Origin: an uncultured Porphyromonadaceae bacterium
GTDB lineage: Bacteria; Bacteroidota; Bacteroidia; Bacteroidales; Muribaculaceae
NCBI GenBank assembly: GCA_900548975.1
Contig: URMS01000026.1
Coordinates: 1 to 38,558 of the forward strand
Reading direction: 5' to 3'
Length of the DNA: 38,558 nt
The notes under the pieces are model-generated. The model had not been told where the DNA came from. It saw only the letters and a list, made by a program, of their open reading frames with translations, and did no database searches. This document shows, piece after piece, positions 14,782 to 25,200 of the stretch. The position numbers were made by a program, and so were the translations under genes. Every line of letters starts with the position of its first letter. Position 1 is the first letter of the stretch.

Positions 14782-17700
14782 ATGAAGAAATACAACAAAG
14801 TGCTGCTCTTAGGCAGCGGCGCCCTCAAAATAGGCGAGGCCGGCGAGTTCGACTACTCCGGCGCCCAGGCTCTCAAAGCCTTGCGTGAAGAAGGTATAAC
14901 CACGATACTCGTCAATCCCAATATCGCCACGGTGCAGACATCGGAAGGCATGGCCGACCAGACCTACTTCCTGCCCGTGACGCCCTACTTCGTGGAGCGT
15001 GTCATAGAAAAAGAGCGCCCCGACGGCATCCTGCTGGCATTCGGCGGCCAGACGGCCCTCAACTGCGGCGTGGAGCTATACCGCACGGGCGTCCTCGAGC
15101 GCTACGGCGTCGAGGTGCTCGGCACACCGGTTCAGGCCATCATGGACACCGAAGACCGCGAGCTGTTTGTGGAGAAACTCAATCAGATTGATGTCAAGAC
15201 CATATCGAGCGAGGCCGTTGAGACCGTCGCCGACGCTCTGCGCGTGGCCCGGAACCTCGGCTATCCTGTGATAGTGCGTGCCGCCTATGCTCTGGGCGGT
15301 CTGGGCAGCGGTTTCTGCGACAACGACGCCGAACTGGTGTCGCTGGTCGAGAAGGCGCTGTCGTTCTCGCCGCAGGTGCTGGTGGAAAAATCGCTTAAGG
15401 GCTGGAAGGAAGTGGAGTACGAGGTGGTGCGCGACCGCTACGACAACTGCATCACCGTGTGCAACATGGAGAATTTCGACCCGCTCGGCATACACACCGG
15501 CGAGAGCATCGTGGTGGCACCGTCGCAGACACTGTCGAACGACGACTACCATTATCTCCGTTCGCTGGCCATCAAGATAATACGCCATGTCGGCATCGTG
15601 GGCGAGTGCAATGTGCAGTATGCCTACGACCCCGAGTCGATGGACTACCGCGTGATCGAGGTCAACGCACGTCTGAGCCGCTCGTCGGCTCTGGCATCGA
15701 AGGCCACCGGATATCCTCTGGCCTTTGTCGCCGCCAAGCTGGCCCTCGGCTACGGCCTGTTCGACCTCCGCAACAATGTCACTCAGAGCACATCGGCCTT
15801 CTTCGAGCCGGCCCTCGACTATGTGGTGGTGAAGATACCGCGCTGGGACCTCGGCAAGTTCCACGGCGTCGACCGCCACATCGGTTCGTCGATGAAGTCG
15901 GTGGGCGAGGTCATGGCCATAGGCCGTACTTTCGAGGAAGCCATTCAGAAAGGCCTGCGCATGATAGGGCAGGGCATGCACGGCTTCACCGAGAACCGCA
16001 ATATCAGCATCCCCGACATCGACGCCGCACTGCAGGCGCCGACCGACCGCCGTATCTTCGTCATAGCCAAGGCCTTTGCCGAAGGATATACCGTGGACCG
16101 CATACACGAGCTCACCAAGATCGACCGCTGGTTCCTCTTCAAGCTGCGCAATATCATGGATACCTCGTGCGAGCTCGAGGGCTTCAACGACCTCGCAGCC
16201 GTGCCCGAAATCCTAATGCGCCGTGCCAAGCAGCAGGGCTTCAGCGATTTCCAGATAGGCCGCGCCATATTCAAGGACGCCTTTACCGAGCGCGCCGAAG
16301 ACGTGATCATGGATGTCCGCCGCCGCCGTCAGGAGCTTGGCATACGTCCCGTTGTGAAGCAGATCGATACTCTTGCCGCGGAATATCCGGCGGCCACCAA
16401 CTATCTCTACCTCACCTACAACGGCCGGTACAACGATGTTGACTATACCGGCGACCACCGTTCGGTGGTGGTGCTCGGTTCGGGTGCCTACCGCATCGGT
16501 TCGTCGGTGGAATTCGACTGGTGCTCGGTCAACGCTCTCATGACCGCGCGCCGCGAGGGCTGGCGCTCGGTGATGATAAACTATAATCCCGAGACCGTGT
16601 CGACCGACTACGATATCTGCGACCGCCTCTACTTCGACGAGCTTACCTTCGAGCGTGTGATGGATATCCTCGAACTCGAGAACCCCCACGGCGTTGTGCT
16701 GTCGGTGGGCGGTCAGATACCCAACAACCTGGCCACACGCCTCAATGCCTGCAACGTGAATATACTCGGCACATCGGCCGAGAGCATTGACCGTGCCGAA
16801 GACCGCCACAAGTTCTCGGCCATGCTCGACTCTCTGGGCATCGACCAGCCGCGCTGGCGCGAGCTCACCAGTTTCGAGGATATCGACGAGTTTGTGGAAG
16901 AGGTCGGTTTCCCCGTGCTTGTCCGCCCGAGCTATGTGCTGTCGGGTGCGGCGATGAACGTGTGCTCCAACCCCGACGAGCTGCGCCGCTTCCTCGCCCT
17001 GGCCGCCAACGTGTCGAAGAAGCACCCGGTGGTGGTGAGCGAGTTCATACAGTATGCCAAGGAGATAGAGATGGATGCCGTGGCGCGTAACGGCGAGATC
17101 ATGGCCTACGCCATATCGGAGCATATCGAATTTGCCGGCGTGCACAGCGGCGACGCCACTATCCAGTTCCCGCCCCAGAAGCTCTATGTCGAGACCATGA
17201 GGCGCATAAAGAAGGTGGCCGGCCGCATTGCCAAGGCTCTCGACATATCCGGTCCCTTCAATATCCAGTTCCTCGCCAAGAACAACGATATCAAGGTGAT
17301 AGAGTGCAACCTCCGTGCCTCGCGCAGCTTCCCCTTTGTGTCGAAGGTGTTGAAAATCAACTTTATCGACCTTGCCACCCGCATCATGCTCGGCGTGCCT
17401 GTCGAGAAGCCGGCCAAGAGTGCCTTCGATCTCGACTATGTCGGCGTCAAGGCGTCGCAGTTCTCGTTCTCGCGTCTGGGCGGCGCCGACCCGGTGCTCG
17501 GTGTCGACATGGCGTCGACCGGCGAGGTGGGCTGTCTGGGCGACGATACCGATGCCGCCGTACTCACGTCGCTGCTCGCCGTGGGCCTGAGGGTGCCTCA
17601 TAAAGCCGTTCTGCTCAGTACCGGCACACCCAAGCAGAAAGCCGACATGCTCGATGCCGCCCATATGCTGCACCGTGCGGGCCTCACCATCTACGCCACC

Positions 17701-18003
17701 GGCGGCACCTGCCAGTTCCTCAACGAGAACGGCATCCCTGCCGTGCGCGTGTACTGGCCCTCGACCCCCGACTCGCAGCCGCAGGCCCTCGATCTGCTCC
17801 ACAGCCATGCCGTGGACTTCGTGGTGAACATTCCCAAGAATTTCACCGGCACCGAGCTAAGCAACGGACGCAAGATACGCCGTGCGGCCATCGATCTCAA
17901 CATACCTCTGCTGACCAATTCGCGCCTGGCATCGGCCTTTGTCAGGGCCTTTACCCGCATACCTCTCGACAGCATCGAGATCAAAAGTTGGCAGGAATAT
18001 TGA
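14782..18003 (+). CDS. carB: Carbamoyl-phosphate synthase large subunit
   Basis: The 1073-residue subunit makes carbamoyl phosphate from bicarbonate, ammonia and two ATP. It shows the tandem architecture of the family: an N-terminal half beginning GSGALKIGEAGEFDYSGAQ with an ATP-grasp domain, a second homologous half beginning VLGSGAYRIGSSVEFDWC near residue 556, and a C-terminal MGS-like allosteric domain (about 940-1073) where effectors bind. RAAYALGGLGSG and RPSYVLSGAAM are the two ATP-grasp glycine-rich stretches. Full length and intact. It follows carA by 6 bases. Confidence 0.97.
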   Translation: MKKYNKVLLLGSGALKIGEAGEFDYSGAQALKALREEGITTILVNPNIATVQTSEGMADQTYFLPVTPYFVERVIEKERPDGILLAFGGQTALNCGVELYRTGVLERYGVEVLGTPVQAIMDTEDRELFVEKLNQIDVKTISSEAVETVADALRVARNLGYPVIVRAAYALGGLGSGFCDNDAELVSLVEKALSFSPQVLVEKSLKGWKEVEYEVVRDRYDNCITVCNMENFDPLGIHTGESIVVAPSQTLSNDDYHYLRSLAIKIIRHVGIVGECNVQYAYDPESMDYRVIEVNARLSRSSALASKATGYPLAFVAAKLALGYGLFDLRNNVTQSTSAFFEPALDYVVVKIPRWDLGKFHGVDRHIGSSMKSVGEVMAIGRTFEEAIQKGLRMIGQGMHGFTENRNISIPDIDAALQAPTDRRIFVIAKAFAEGYTVDRIHELTKIDRWFLFKLRNIMDTSCELEGFNDLAAVPEILMRRAKQQGFSDFQIGRAIFKDAFTERAEDVIMDVRRRRQELGIRPVVKQIDTLAAEYPAATNYLYLTYNGRYNDVDYTGDHRSVVVLGSGAYRIGSSVEFDWCSVNALMTARREGWRSVMINYNPETVSTDYDICDRLYFDELTFERVMDILELENPHGVVLSVGGQIPNNLATRLNACNVNILGTSAESIDRAEDRHKFSAMLDSLGIDQPRWRELTSFEDIDEFVEEVGFPVLVRPSYVLSGAAMNVCSNPDELRRFLALAANVSKKHPVVVSEFIQYAKEIEMDAVARNGEIMAYAISEHIEFAGVHSGDATIQFPPQKLYVETMRRIKKVAGRIAKALDISGPFNIQFLAKNNDIKVIECNLRASRSFPFVSKVLKINFIDLATRIMLGVPVEKPAKSAFDLDYVGVKASQFSFSRLGGADPVLGVDMASTGEVGCLGDDTDAAVLTSLLAVGLRVPHKAVLLSTGTPKQKADMLDAAHMLHRAGLTIYATGGTCQFLNENGIPAVRVYWPSTPDSQPQALDLLHSHAVDFVVNIPKNFTGTELSNGRKIRRAAIDLNIPLLTNSRLASAFVRAFTRIPLDSIEIKSWQEY

Positions 18004-18037
18004 TAAAATCGGGTATGATTTCGGCTAATTAACTTTG

Positions 18038-18091
18038 TTTAACAAATTGCATTAAGTGGCGGCCTGTTTGTTAAATTTAGATTATTTTTTT
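18038..18091 (+). terminator. AT-rich terminator after carB
   Basis: TTTAACAAA (18038-18046) pairs with TTTGTTAAA (18067-18075) around a 20-base loop, followed within 10 bases by a seven-T run (18085-18091). The stem is AT-only and weak, so confidence is moderate. The 18004-18345 stretch between carB and ndh contains this, the ndh promoter and the leader hairpins below, and no gene that I can support. Confidence 0.5.
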
Positions 18092-18173
18092 GAAACTTAA
18101 GTAATTAAGACTGTTTTGAAATTTGAGCCTTGTCAAAATGCTAAATAAATATGTTGGATAACATAAAAAATTA

Positions 18174-18205
18174 TTTGGCCACCCCAACTAAAAGGGTGAA
18201 CTTTG
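18174..18205 (+). promoter_or_regulatory. Promoter of ndh-acetyltransferase operon
   Basis: A perfect -33 TTTG (18174-18177), a 20-base spacer and the near-consensus -7 GAACTTTG (18198-18205, one mismatch to TAnnTTTG) place the start near 18212. The leader before the chosen ndh ATG would be about 134 bases. Confidence 0.65.
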
Positions 18206-18248
18206 TAGCGCAAACCTAAAACAATCTTTTTTACCTTAGAAATTGTAC

Positions 18249-18294
18249 CTATTGGAAACCCATAGAAGGGAACTCTGTGACAGAGTTCCCTTTT
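18249..18294 (+). terminator. Terminator hairpin inside the ndh leader, possible attenuator
   Basis: AAGGGAACTCTG (18266-18277) pairs perfectly with its complement (18281-18292) around TGA and runs into TTTT, a strong intrinsic terminator. A smaller hairpin, CTATTGG/CCCATAG (18249-18265), abuts it upstream. Because the promoter at 18174-18205 lies before and ndh after, it could attenuate ndh. It could instead simply be the final carB terminator. Confidence 0.7.
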
Positions 18295-18345
18295 ATGATT
18301 TTCAGAGGCCTCAAACAAGGACGGCCGGCCGCGTGTTTCAAATGT

Positions 18346-19635
18346 ATGAAAACAGAAAAACAACGATTGCTTATCATCGGAGGCGGCTTCGGCGGCCTGA
18401 CGGTGGCCCGCTATGTCGACAAAAGCAAGTGGGATGTAGTGCTTGTTGACCGTAATAACTATCACAGCTTCCCGCCGCTGTTCTACCAGGTGGCCTCGTC
18501 GGGGCTTGAGCCGGCCTCGATTTCATTTCCGCTGCGCCGCGAGATCCGCGGGCGGCACTACCGCGGTGTCAGTTTCCATATGGGCATAGTGCGGCGCATC
18601 GATGTCGCCGCAAAGAAGGTGGAGACCGAGTACGAGACTCTCCGCTACGACGCCCTGGTGCTTGCCGCCGGTACGACCAATAATTTCTTCGGCATCCCCG
18701 ACCTCGAGAAGCATGTTTTCACCCTCAAGAGTACCACCGAGGCCATACGGTGCCGCAACGAGGTGCTTGCGCGCCTCGAGAGGGCGTCGCTGTGCCGCGA
18801 TGACGATCTGCGGCGCCGTCTGCTCACCTTCGTTGTGGTGGGTGGCGGCCCTACGGGCGTGGAGATAGCCGGCGCTCTCGGCGAGCTCAAGCGCTTTATT
18901 CTGCGGCGCGAATATCCGGCTATCGATCCGGCTGAAATGCGCGTGGTTCTTGTCGAGGGCTCGCCGCGTCTGCTCGGTGCCATGAGTGAGAAATCGGGCG
19001 CCGACGCCCTCGAGGCCCTGCGCCAGCTTATGGTGGAGGTGCAGCTGCAGAAAGTGATGAAGAGCTACGATGACAAGGTACTCGCTTTTTCCGACGGCTC
19101 GACCATCGCCGCCGAGACCGTGATATGGACCGCCGGCATCACCGGTGTCGACATTCCGGTGGCAGGAACCGATGTGAAGCCGGTGCGCGGCGGCCGTTGG
19201 GCGGTCGACGGCATTAACGCCGTCGCGGGCATCCCCGATATGTATGCCATCGGCGATATCTGCCTCCAGACGCCCGAAGCTTATCCGAAAGGCTTGCCGC
19301 AGGTGGCCCCGGTTGCCATGCAGCAGGCCCGGTGCCTGGCCCGCAATCTCAGCCGCGCCGACGGTGAGGCGCCCGAGGCCTTCGTCTACCGCGACAAGGG
19401 GTCGATGGCCACCATAGGTCGCAACCGCGCCGTGGTCGACATGGGGCGCATGCACCTGCGGGGGCGTGTGGCATGGCTCGTGTGGATGGGTGTGCATCTG
19501 GTGTCGCTGCTGGGCATGCGCAACCGTACTGTAGTGTTTATCAACTGGATATGGGGATATTTCACCTTCTCGTCGGGCCTCCGGCTGCTGCTGCGCCCCG
19601 ACCGCTATCCCCTCCGATCATATTGGGAACAATGA
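18346..19635 (+). CDS. ndh: Type II NADH:quinone oxidoreductase (NDH-2)
   Basis: The 429-residue flavoprotein transfers electrons from NADH to quinone without pumping ions. It has the FAD-binding fold at the N-terminus (IIGGGFGG at 10-17), LVLAAGTTNNFFG, and the second dinucleotide fold VVVGGGPTGVEIAG (about 163-176) for NADH. The quinone-side motif YAIGDICLQ and the C-terminal hydrophobic stretch (VWMGVHLVSLLGM to WIWGYFTFSSG) attach it to the inner membrane. I chose the ATG at 18346, which gives MKTEKQRLLIIGGG. An in-frame ATG at 18295, just past the terminator hairpin, would add 17 residues without the look of a FAD domain. Its TGA overlaps the acetyltransferase ATG (ATGA). Confidence 0.92.
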   Translation: MKTEKQRLLIIGGGFGGLTVARYVDKSKWDVVLVDRNNYHSFPPLFYQVASSGLEPASISFPLRREIRGRHYRGVSFHMGIVRRIDVAAKKVETEYETLRYDALVLAAGTTNNFFGIPDLEKHVFTLKSTTEAIRCRNEVLARLERASLCRDDDLRRRLLTFVVVGGGPTGVEIAGALGELKRFILRREYPAIDPAEMRVVLVEGSPRLLGAMSEKSGADALEALRQLMVEVQLQKVMKSYDDKVLAFSDGSTIAAETVIWTAGITGVDIPVAGTDVKPVRGGRWAVDGINAVAGIPDMYAIGDICLQTPEAYPKGLPQVAPVAMQQARCLARNLSRADGEAPEAFVYRDKGSMATIGRNRAVVDMGRMHLRGRVAWLVWMGVHLVSLLGMRNRTVVFINWIWGYFTFSSGLRLLLRPDRYPLRSYWEQ

Positions 19636-20693
19636 AAAAGGCTCTGTTTGAAGATATTTACGCATCGGTCTTCGCCGACAGCAAGCGTTGGCGCCGGTGG
19701 TTTTTCGACGAGGTGGTCACCGACAGCGCCGACGACGACATCTTCATTGTCGGCGATTCGGCCGGCCGTCCCTCGGCATCGGCTCTGCTCAAGCCCTACG
19801 GCTTCGTCTATGCCGGGGCTACACTGCCGTCGGGCTACATAAGCTGTGTGGCCACAAAGCCCGAGGCCCGCACCCGCGGACTGGCCTCGCAGGCCGTGGA
19901 GCAGGCTCTGGCCGAGGCAAAGAGTAGGGGATACGCCTTCTGCGAGCTCATTCCGGCCAACCGCAGTCTCTATTCTTTCTACAGCCGCTTCGGCTTTGCC
20001 GATGCCTTCTATGCCGACGAGGAGCGCTATACCTCGCTCCACGACTTCGCCGGCGGCGAGGGTACGCCGGTAGAGCCGTCGTATGCCCTTTTCCACCGCA
20101 TCGAGAGCACCGTGGGCTGCGGAGTGGTGCATTCCGAGGCCGACTACCGCCATATCGTAGCCGACCTCGCCTTCGAGAAAGGCTCGAGCCAGGTGTTTGT
20201 CGACGGCGCCGACGGCGGTGCCTGCCTTTTCGCCGCCTGGGATCCCTCGCGGCCCGACGGCACCGTGACGGTGCGTTCGCTTATGGCCGAGACCGAAAGC
20301 GCCGCGCTCGCCGCTCTGAGCACGCTGCGGGCTGAGGCCGGCGCGCGTCCCTTCACGGTGTGGCGGCCGCCTTTCTCGGGCGAGAAAGCGCATCTGCGTG
20401 TGCGCGGCATGGCGCGCATAGTGTGTCCGGAGACTGTGCTCGGCGCTCTTGCGGCGGCGCATCCATCGCTCGACACAACCATAAGAATCACCGACCGCCT
20501 TTTCGACAACAACAGCGCAATCTACCGCCTGGCCGGCGCCCGGTGCGTGAAAACCGATGCCATAAAGGGCCGTCCGGCGCTCGATGTACCCGTCGGAGTG
20601 CTCACTTCCATACTGTTCAGTGCCGAAAAGACCGGCGAGATATTCTCGTTGCCTACGCGCCGCCCCTACATGGCGCTCATGCTCGACTGCTGA
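19632..20693 (+). CDS. GNAT-family N-acetyltransferase, Eis-like
   Basis: The 353-residue protein has an N-terminal GNAT domain with the acetyl-CoA motif region CVATKPEARTRGLASQAVEQAL and the following ANRSLYSFYSRFGF. A second GNAT-like half and a C-terminal part ending ALMLDC follow. This three-part build and the length match the Eis/COG4552 type, which acetylates amines such as lysine side chains or aminoglycosides; the substrate here is unknown. The ATG at 19632 overlaps the ndh stop, so translation is coupled. Its last 28 coding bases overlap, tail to tail, the end of the lipoprotein gene on the minus strand. Confidence 0.82.
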   Translation: MKKALFEDIYASVFADSKRWRRWFFDEVVTDSADDDIFIVGDSAGRPSASALLKPYGFVYAGATLPSGYISCVATKPEARTRGLASQAVEQALAEAKSRGYAFCELIPANRSLYSFYSRFGFADAFYADEERYTSLHDFAGGEGTPVEPSYALFHRIESTVGCGVVHSEADYRHIVADLAFEKGSSQVFVDGADGGACLFAAWDPSRPDGTVTVRSLMAETESAALAALSTLRAEAGARPFTVWRPPFSGEKAHLRVRGMARIVCPETVLGALAAAHPSLDTTIRITDRLFDNNSAIYRLAGARCVKTDAIKGRPALDVPVGVLTSILFSAEKTGEIFSLPTRRPYMALMLDC

Positions 20694-21892
20694 AGTTCTA
20701 TGACCACGGGGCGCACCGTGCCCCACACACGGTCGGCGGTGGCTGCGGCCTGTCCGTCGGCCGTGCAGTTGTGCATGGGGGTGTCGAAAATTATCGTCAT
20801 GCCGTCGGCTCGACGCTCCACAGTGCCCTGCGCGCTTATCGAGAAGGCGAAGGGGAATACGTCGGCGTTCGTGAATCCCGAAAACTGCTCGTGCACCACG
20901 GCCGTCGCGCCCTCGGTGGCGATGCGCCATGCCGACGACAGCGGGGCGGCATTGATGCGCTGCAGGGGCGAGTCGTTGTGGTACGGCCCGAAGACGGTGA
21001 CGGTGCCGTCGGCGTCGATGCGCGCCGGTGCGGTCCATGTGTGTGCGGCTGCATCGAGGAGCGCGCCCTCTATGGCCACTACGGGCAGCAGCCATCCGTC
21101 GCGGATGGTGGCGCAGGCATAGCACGAGCCCTCGGGAAGCGGCGACAGGTAGTACTCGCTGTGCGGGAATGCGGCTCGGCCGTCGGCCACGGTGCATACG
21201 TTGAGCCCTATGCCGTCGGCGGTGCAGAACGATTCGGCCGCCACGCCGGGCCATAGGTCGGCGTGGCCGTAGGTCGCGGCCGGAGCCACGCCGCCGGTGG
21301 CGAGTACCGACACACTGCCGCCGGCCACGCTGAAACGTCTCTCGAACCCCTCCTTTTCCAGAATCCAGTTGCTTGTGGCGCCGCTGACGGTGCGTCGTGC
21401 CCTGACAGGCGAGAATGCCCCGTCGGCGAACATGGCGTAAGTGCCCGCGTCGGCCGCCGGCACGTCGTCCTTCGTGAACACTATGGTGTGCGAACTGCCG
21501 TGTGCCGGAAGCGCGATGGTGACAGAACGACGCCGCTGGCCCATTTTTGCCGGCGAAAAGTCAAGCTTAACCCCGGCCGTAGCGGCACCTGCGGCGAAAA
21601 CGGCCTCCGGGCTTATGCGGGCGAAGTCGGCGCCTGCCGTCAGGGCCAGCGCGCATGTCTGCTGCGGGGCGCCTGTACCGGCCTCTCTATATAATATAAT
21701 GTGTATGCTGCCGTCATCGGTGCCGGCGGCCACCTTTGCGGGGTTGCCGGGAGCGAACGATACGGCGGCATTCTGCTCTGTCGGCTCGGGCGGCGTCTGG
21801 CCCGGGCGCTCGGGCTCGGCCATATGCGGAGCTGACTTTGAGCAAGCAAACAGCCCCGATGTCAGAAGTAATAATATCGGCAAATATCTCAT
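20666..21892 (-). CDS. Lipoprotein with Calx-beta-like N-terminal domain
   Basis: The 408-residue protein has a lipoprotein signal (MRYLPILLLLTSGLFACS, lipidated Cys17), a Pro-rich linker (about 24-40), and a beta-rich domain at about 43-129. That domain resembles the one at 40-140 of the lipoprotein encoded at 27110-28738 (shared pattern V-Y-R, then I-P/S-P, then V-x-F-A-A-G). The remainder is beta-rich and of unknown fold. It is probably on the outer membrane, perhaps surface exposed. It lies divergently upstream of the SusCD operon. The 324-base intergenic stretch 21893-22216 carries the SusC promoter, but no clear promoter for this gene. No enzyme motif is visible, so binding or structure is the likely role. 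Confidence 0.7.
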   Translation of the reverse strand: MRYLPILLLLTSGLFACSKSAPHMAEPERPGQTPPEPTEQNAAVSFAPGNPAKVAAGTDDGSIHIILYREAGTGAPQQTCALALTAGADFARISPEAVFAAGAATAGVKLDFSPAKMGQRRRSVTIALPAHGSSHTIVFTKDDVPAADAGTYAMFADGAFSPVRARRTVSGATSNWILEKEGFERRFSVAGGSVSVLATGGVAPAATYGHADLWPGVAAESFCTADGIGLNVCTVADGRAAFPHSEYYLSPLPEGSCYACATIRDGWLLPVVAIEGALLDAAAHTWTAPARIDADGTVTVFGPYHNDSPLQRINAAPLSSAWRIATEGATAVVHEQFSGFTNADVFPFAFSISAQGTVERRADGMTIIFDTPMHNCTADGQAAATADRVWGTVRPVVIELQQSSMSAM

Positions 21893-22081
21893 GGTGGTGG
21901 AAATGTTTACAAAAACAGGCTTAAATACTTAAAAATACTAATTTCGGGCATTCTTCGTGTCTTTTGAGCACGGAAAAGGCTTCCGGCGGCAACTTTCGCT
22001 CAAAAATACGCAAAAAGTGTCGTATTGGCGGCAAAAATAGCGACCGAAATGTTAAAACTCCACATTTTCCCTTTCCTAATG

Positions 22082-22146
22082 TTTATTTATACGGAAAAAG
22101 TTTATTAACTTTGCCCACGGAATATCCGTGAGCCGGGACGAGTCCC
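22082..22146 (+). promoter_or_regulatory. SusC operon promoter and structured leader
   Basis: TTTA (22082-22085), a 20-base spacer and TAACTTTG (22106-22113) form a good Bacteroidota promoter with a start near 22120 and a leader of about 97 bases. CACGGA/TCCGTG (22116-22130) overlaps the start, and GGGAC/GTCCC (22135-22146) follows it. The rest of 21893-22216 is AT-rich without a recognised gene. Confidence 0.7.
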
Positions 22147-22216
22147 TGAGTTTGCGTTTCCAATCCGAAGAAGAATAATAAGAATCAATCAATTTTATGT
22201 CTAATTTTTTCTAAGT

Positions 22217-25200
22217 ATGAAAAAGCTGTTTCTATTACTGGTGATTATCGCCACGATGGCAGTGAGCGCAATGGCGCAGACTATCACTGTCAGTGGTACG
22301 GTCACTTATGCAGGCGATGGAGAACCGCTGCCCGGCGTATCCATCGTACCCATCGGTGGAGGTAACGGTACTGTTACAGACGTGGACGGTAAGTTCAGTC
22401 TGAAAGTGCCCGAACGCGTCTCCAAAATCCGTGTCAGCTACGTGGGTATGGTTACCCAGGAGGTTCCCGTAGGACAGAATCTTAACATTGCTCTTACAAA
22501 TACCGAAAACAAGCTCGACGAAGTGATGGTCGTGGCTTACGGTAAAGCCAAGAAGGCCGCTTTCACCGGTTCGGCTGTCAGCATCGACGGCGCTGCCATC
22601 GAGGATGCCCCTGTGACCAACGTGCTCAGCGTCCTCAACGGTAAGATGCCCGGTGCCAACCTCTATTCCCAGACAGGTGCCCCCGGTGCAGGACCTACAT
22701 CGATCGTTATCCGCGGTTTCTCGTCGCTGAATGCTTCGATGCAGCCTCTCATCGTGCTCGACGGTGTTCCCTTCGCCGGTTCGGTAGGCGACATCAACAC
22801 CAACGACGTAGAATCACTCACTGTACTTAAGGATGCAGCTTCGACCGCTCTCTACGGTGCCCGCGGTGCCAACGGTGTCATCATCATCACCACCAAGAAG
22901 GCCAAGAACACTTCGACCGGTCAGGTGACTTTCAACGCAAACTGGGGTGCCAACACCCGCGCTACCCAGGACTACAACACCATCAAGGATCCCAAGCTCT
23001 ACTACGAGACATACTACAAATCGCTGTACAACTACTACACCGCCAACGGCTACACTCCCGACGCCGCATGGCGCAACGCCAACAACAACCTCATCAACAA
23101 CTCGTCGATGGGTCTGAAGTACCAGATCTATCAGATTCCCGAAGGCGAAATGTTCATCGGTTCCAACGGCAAGCTCAACCCCAACGCCACTCTCGGCAAT
23201 TATGCAACCTACAACGGCGAGAAGTACTATATCACTCCCGACAACTGGCTCGACGAGACCTACTCGGCAAGCCTGCGTCAGGAATACAACCTTACGGTAT
23301 CCAACTCTTCCGACCGCTCCAACTTCTACGCTTCGGTCGGTTACCTCGACAACGAAGGTATCATCAAGAACACAGAATACCGCCGCTTCACCGGCCGTCT
23401 GAGCGCCGACAGCCAGATCAAGTCGTGGCTTAAGGCCGGAGCAACCGCATCGTACGCCCACTACACCAGCCGAGGCATGTCGGGCGACGGCAGCAGTACC
23501 GCTGTTTCCAATCCTTTGGCTGTAGCAACTACCATCGGCCCGATCTTCCCAATGTACGTGCGCGACGCCAACGGCAACATCATGCACAATGCCGACGGCA
23601 TGACAATCTACGACTTCGGTAACGCAAGCAGCGCTCCCGGCATCGGCCGTCCTATGGGTGCCGCTTCCGGTATGAACGGTATGAGCGACGTGCTCTACAA
23701 TACCAATGTTATCCGTGGCAATACTCTCAATGCTAACGGTTTCCTTGAAATCCGCTTCCTCAACGACTTCAAGTTCACTACCAACAACACCGTGTTCCTC
23801 GACGAATACCGCGGCAACTTCGTAGGCAACCCCTACTTCGGCAGCCACCAGTCGACTAACGGCCTTGTTTCGGTCAGCCACGACCGCATGACCGAGTACA
23901 CCTTCCAGCAGCTCCTCGAGTGGAACCGCATCTTCGGCAAACACGACATATCGGTGCTCCTCGGCCACGAAAACTCCTACAGAAAGACTGCTACCATAGG
24001 CGCAAGCCGCACGCAGCTCTTCTCGCCCAGCAACCCCGAACTCGCCGGCGCCGTAGTCGACGACTCGATGGATTCGTACACGGGCGCATACAACAACGAG
24101 GGCTACATCATCCGCGCTCTCTACGACTACGACTCGAAATACTTCGCCAACGCCTACTTCCGTCGCGACGCTTCCAGCCGCTTCCATCCCAGCCACCGCT
24201 GGGGCAGCTTCTGGGCCCTCGGCGCAGCATGGATCATTTCGAAAGAAGACTTCTTCAATGTCGACTGGGTGAACGTCCTCAAGTTCAAGGCTTCTTACGG
24301 CCAGGTAGGTAACGACGGCATCGGTGCGTACCGCTACACCAACACCTACACCATCGCCAACGTCGGCGGCAAGCCCTCGCTCGTGGCAAGCTCCGTGAAG
24401 GGTAACCCCGACATCACATGGGAAAAGACCGGCAGCTTCAACGCCGGCTTCGAATTCGATCTCTTCAACAACCGTCTCAGCGGTACCATCGAAGGCTACT
24501 ATGCCAAGACCTCCGATATGCTCTACCAGCGTCCTCTCCCCGCTTCGACCGGTTTCTCCAATATCTATGAGAACTTCGGCGACGTATGCAACTATGGCGT
24601 CGACATCGACCTCAACGGTACTGTAATCGCCACACGCGACTTCTCGTGGGATCTCAATCTCAACATGTCGCATCTTAAGAACAAGGTTCTCAAACTTCCC
24701 GATATCAACAAGACTTCGGTAGTCGACGGTCACGGCGGTTCGGCATCGGGCGGTTTCTTCATGGGTGAAGGCCTGCCTGTATACTCCTACTACGAAGCCG
24801 TATATGCCGGCGTAAACGAAACCACCGGCGAACCCATGTTCTGGGGCAAGGACAAGGACGGAAGCTGGATCCAGAAGCGCTCAAACGAAATCACTCAGAG
24901 CGACTACCAGCTCACCGGCTGCGCTATTCCCAAGCTTTCGGGCGGTTTCGGCACATCGCTCCGCTACAAAGGCATAGAGGTCAGCGCTCAGTTCACATAC
25001 CAGATCGGAGGTAAGGTTCACGACGGAAACTACTCCGGCTACATGACCACAATGCAGTCCGGTACTGTCGGCGGCGCAATCCATGCCGACTGGCTCGACG
25101 CCTGGACTCCCGAGAATCCCCACTCGAATGTTCCCCGCTGGCAGTACGGCGATGACTTCAGCGTATCTTCCAACCGCTTCCTCACCGACGCTTCCTACCT

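Noticed and set aside
18133..18465. 110-codon minus-strand frame across the carB-ndh gap
   Set aside because: It runs through a terminator hairpin and into the ndh coding region, with no motif and no promoter.
22814..24733. Long open frame of 639 codons antisense to the first SusC gene
   Set aside because: Same shadow effect; low-complexity Val/Gly/Ala-rich composition without recognisable motifs.
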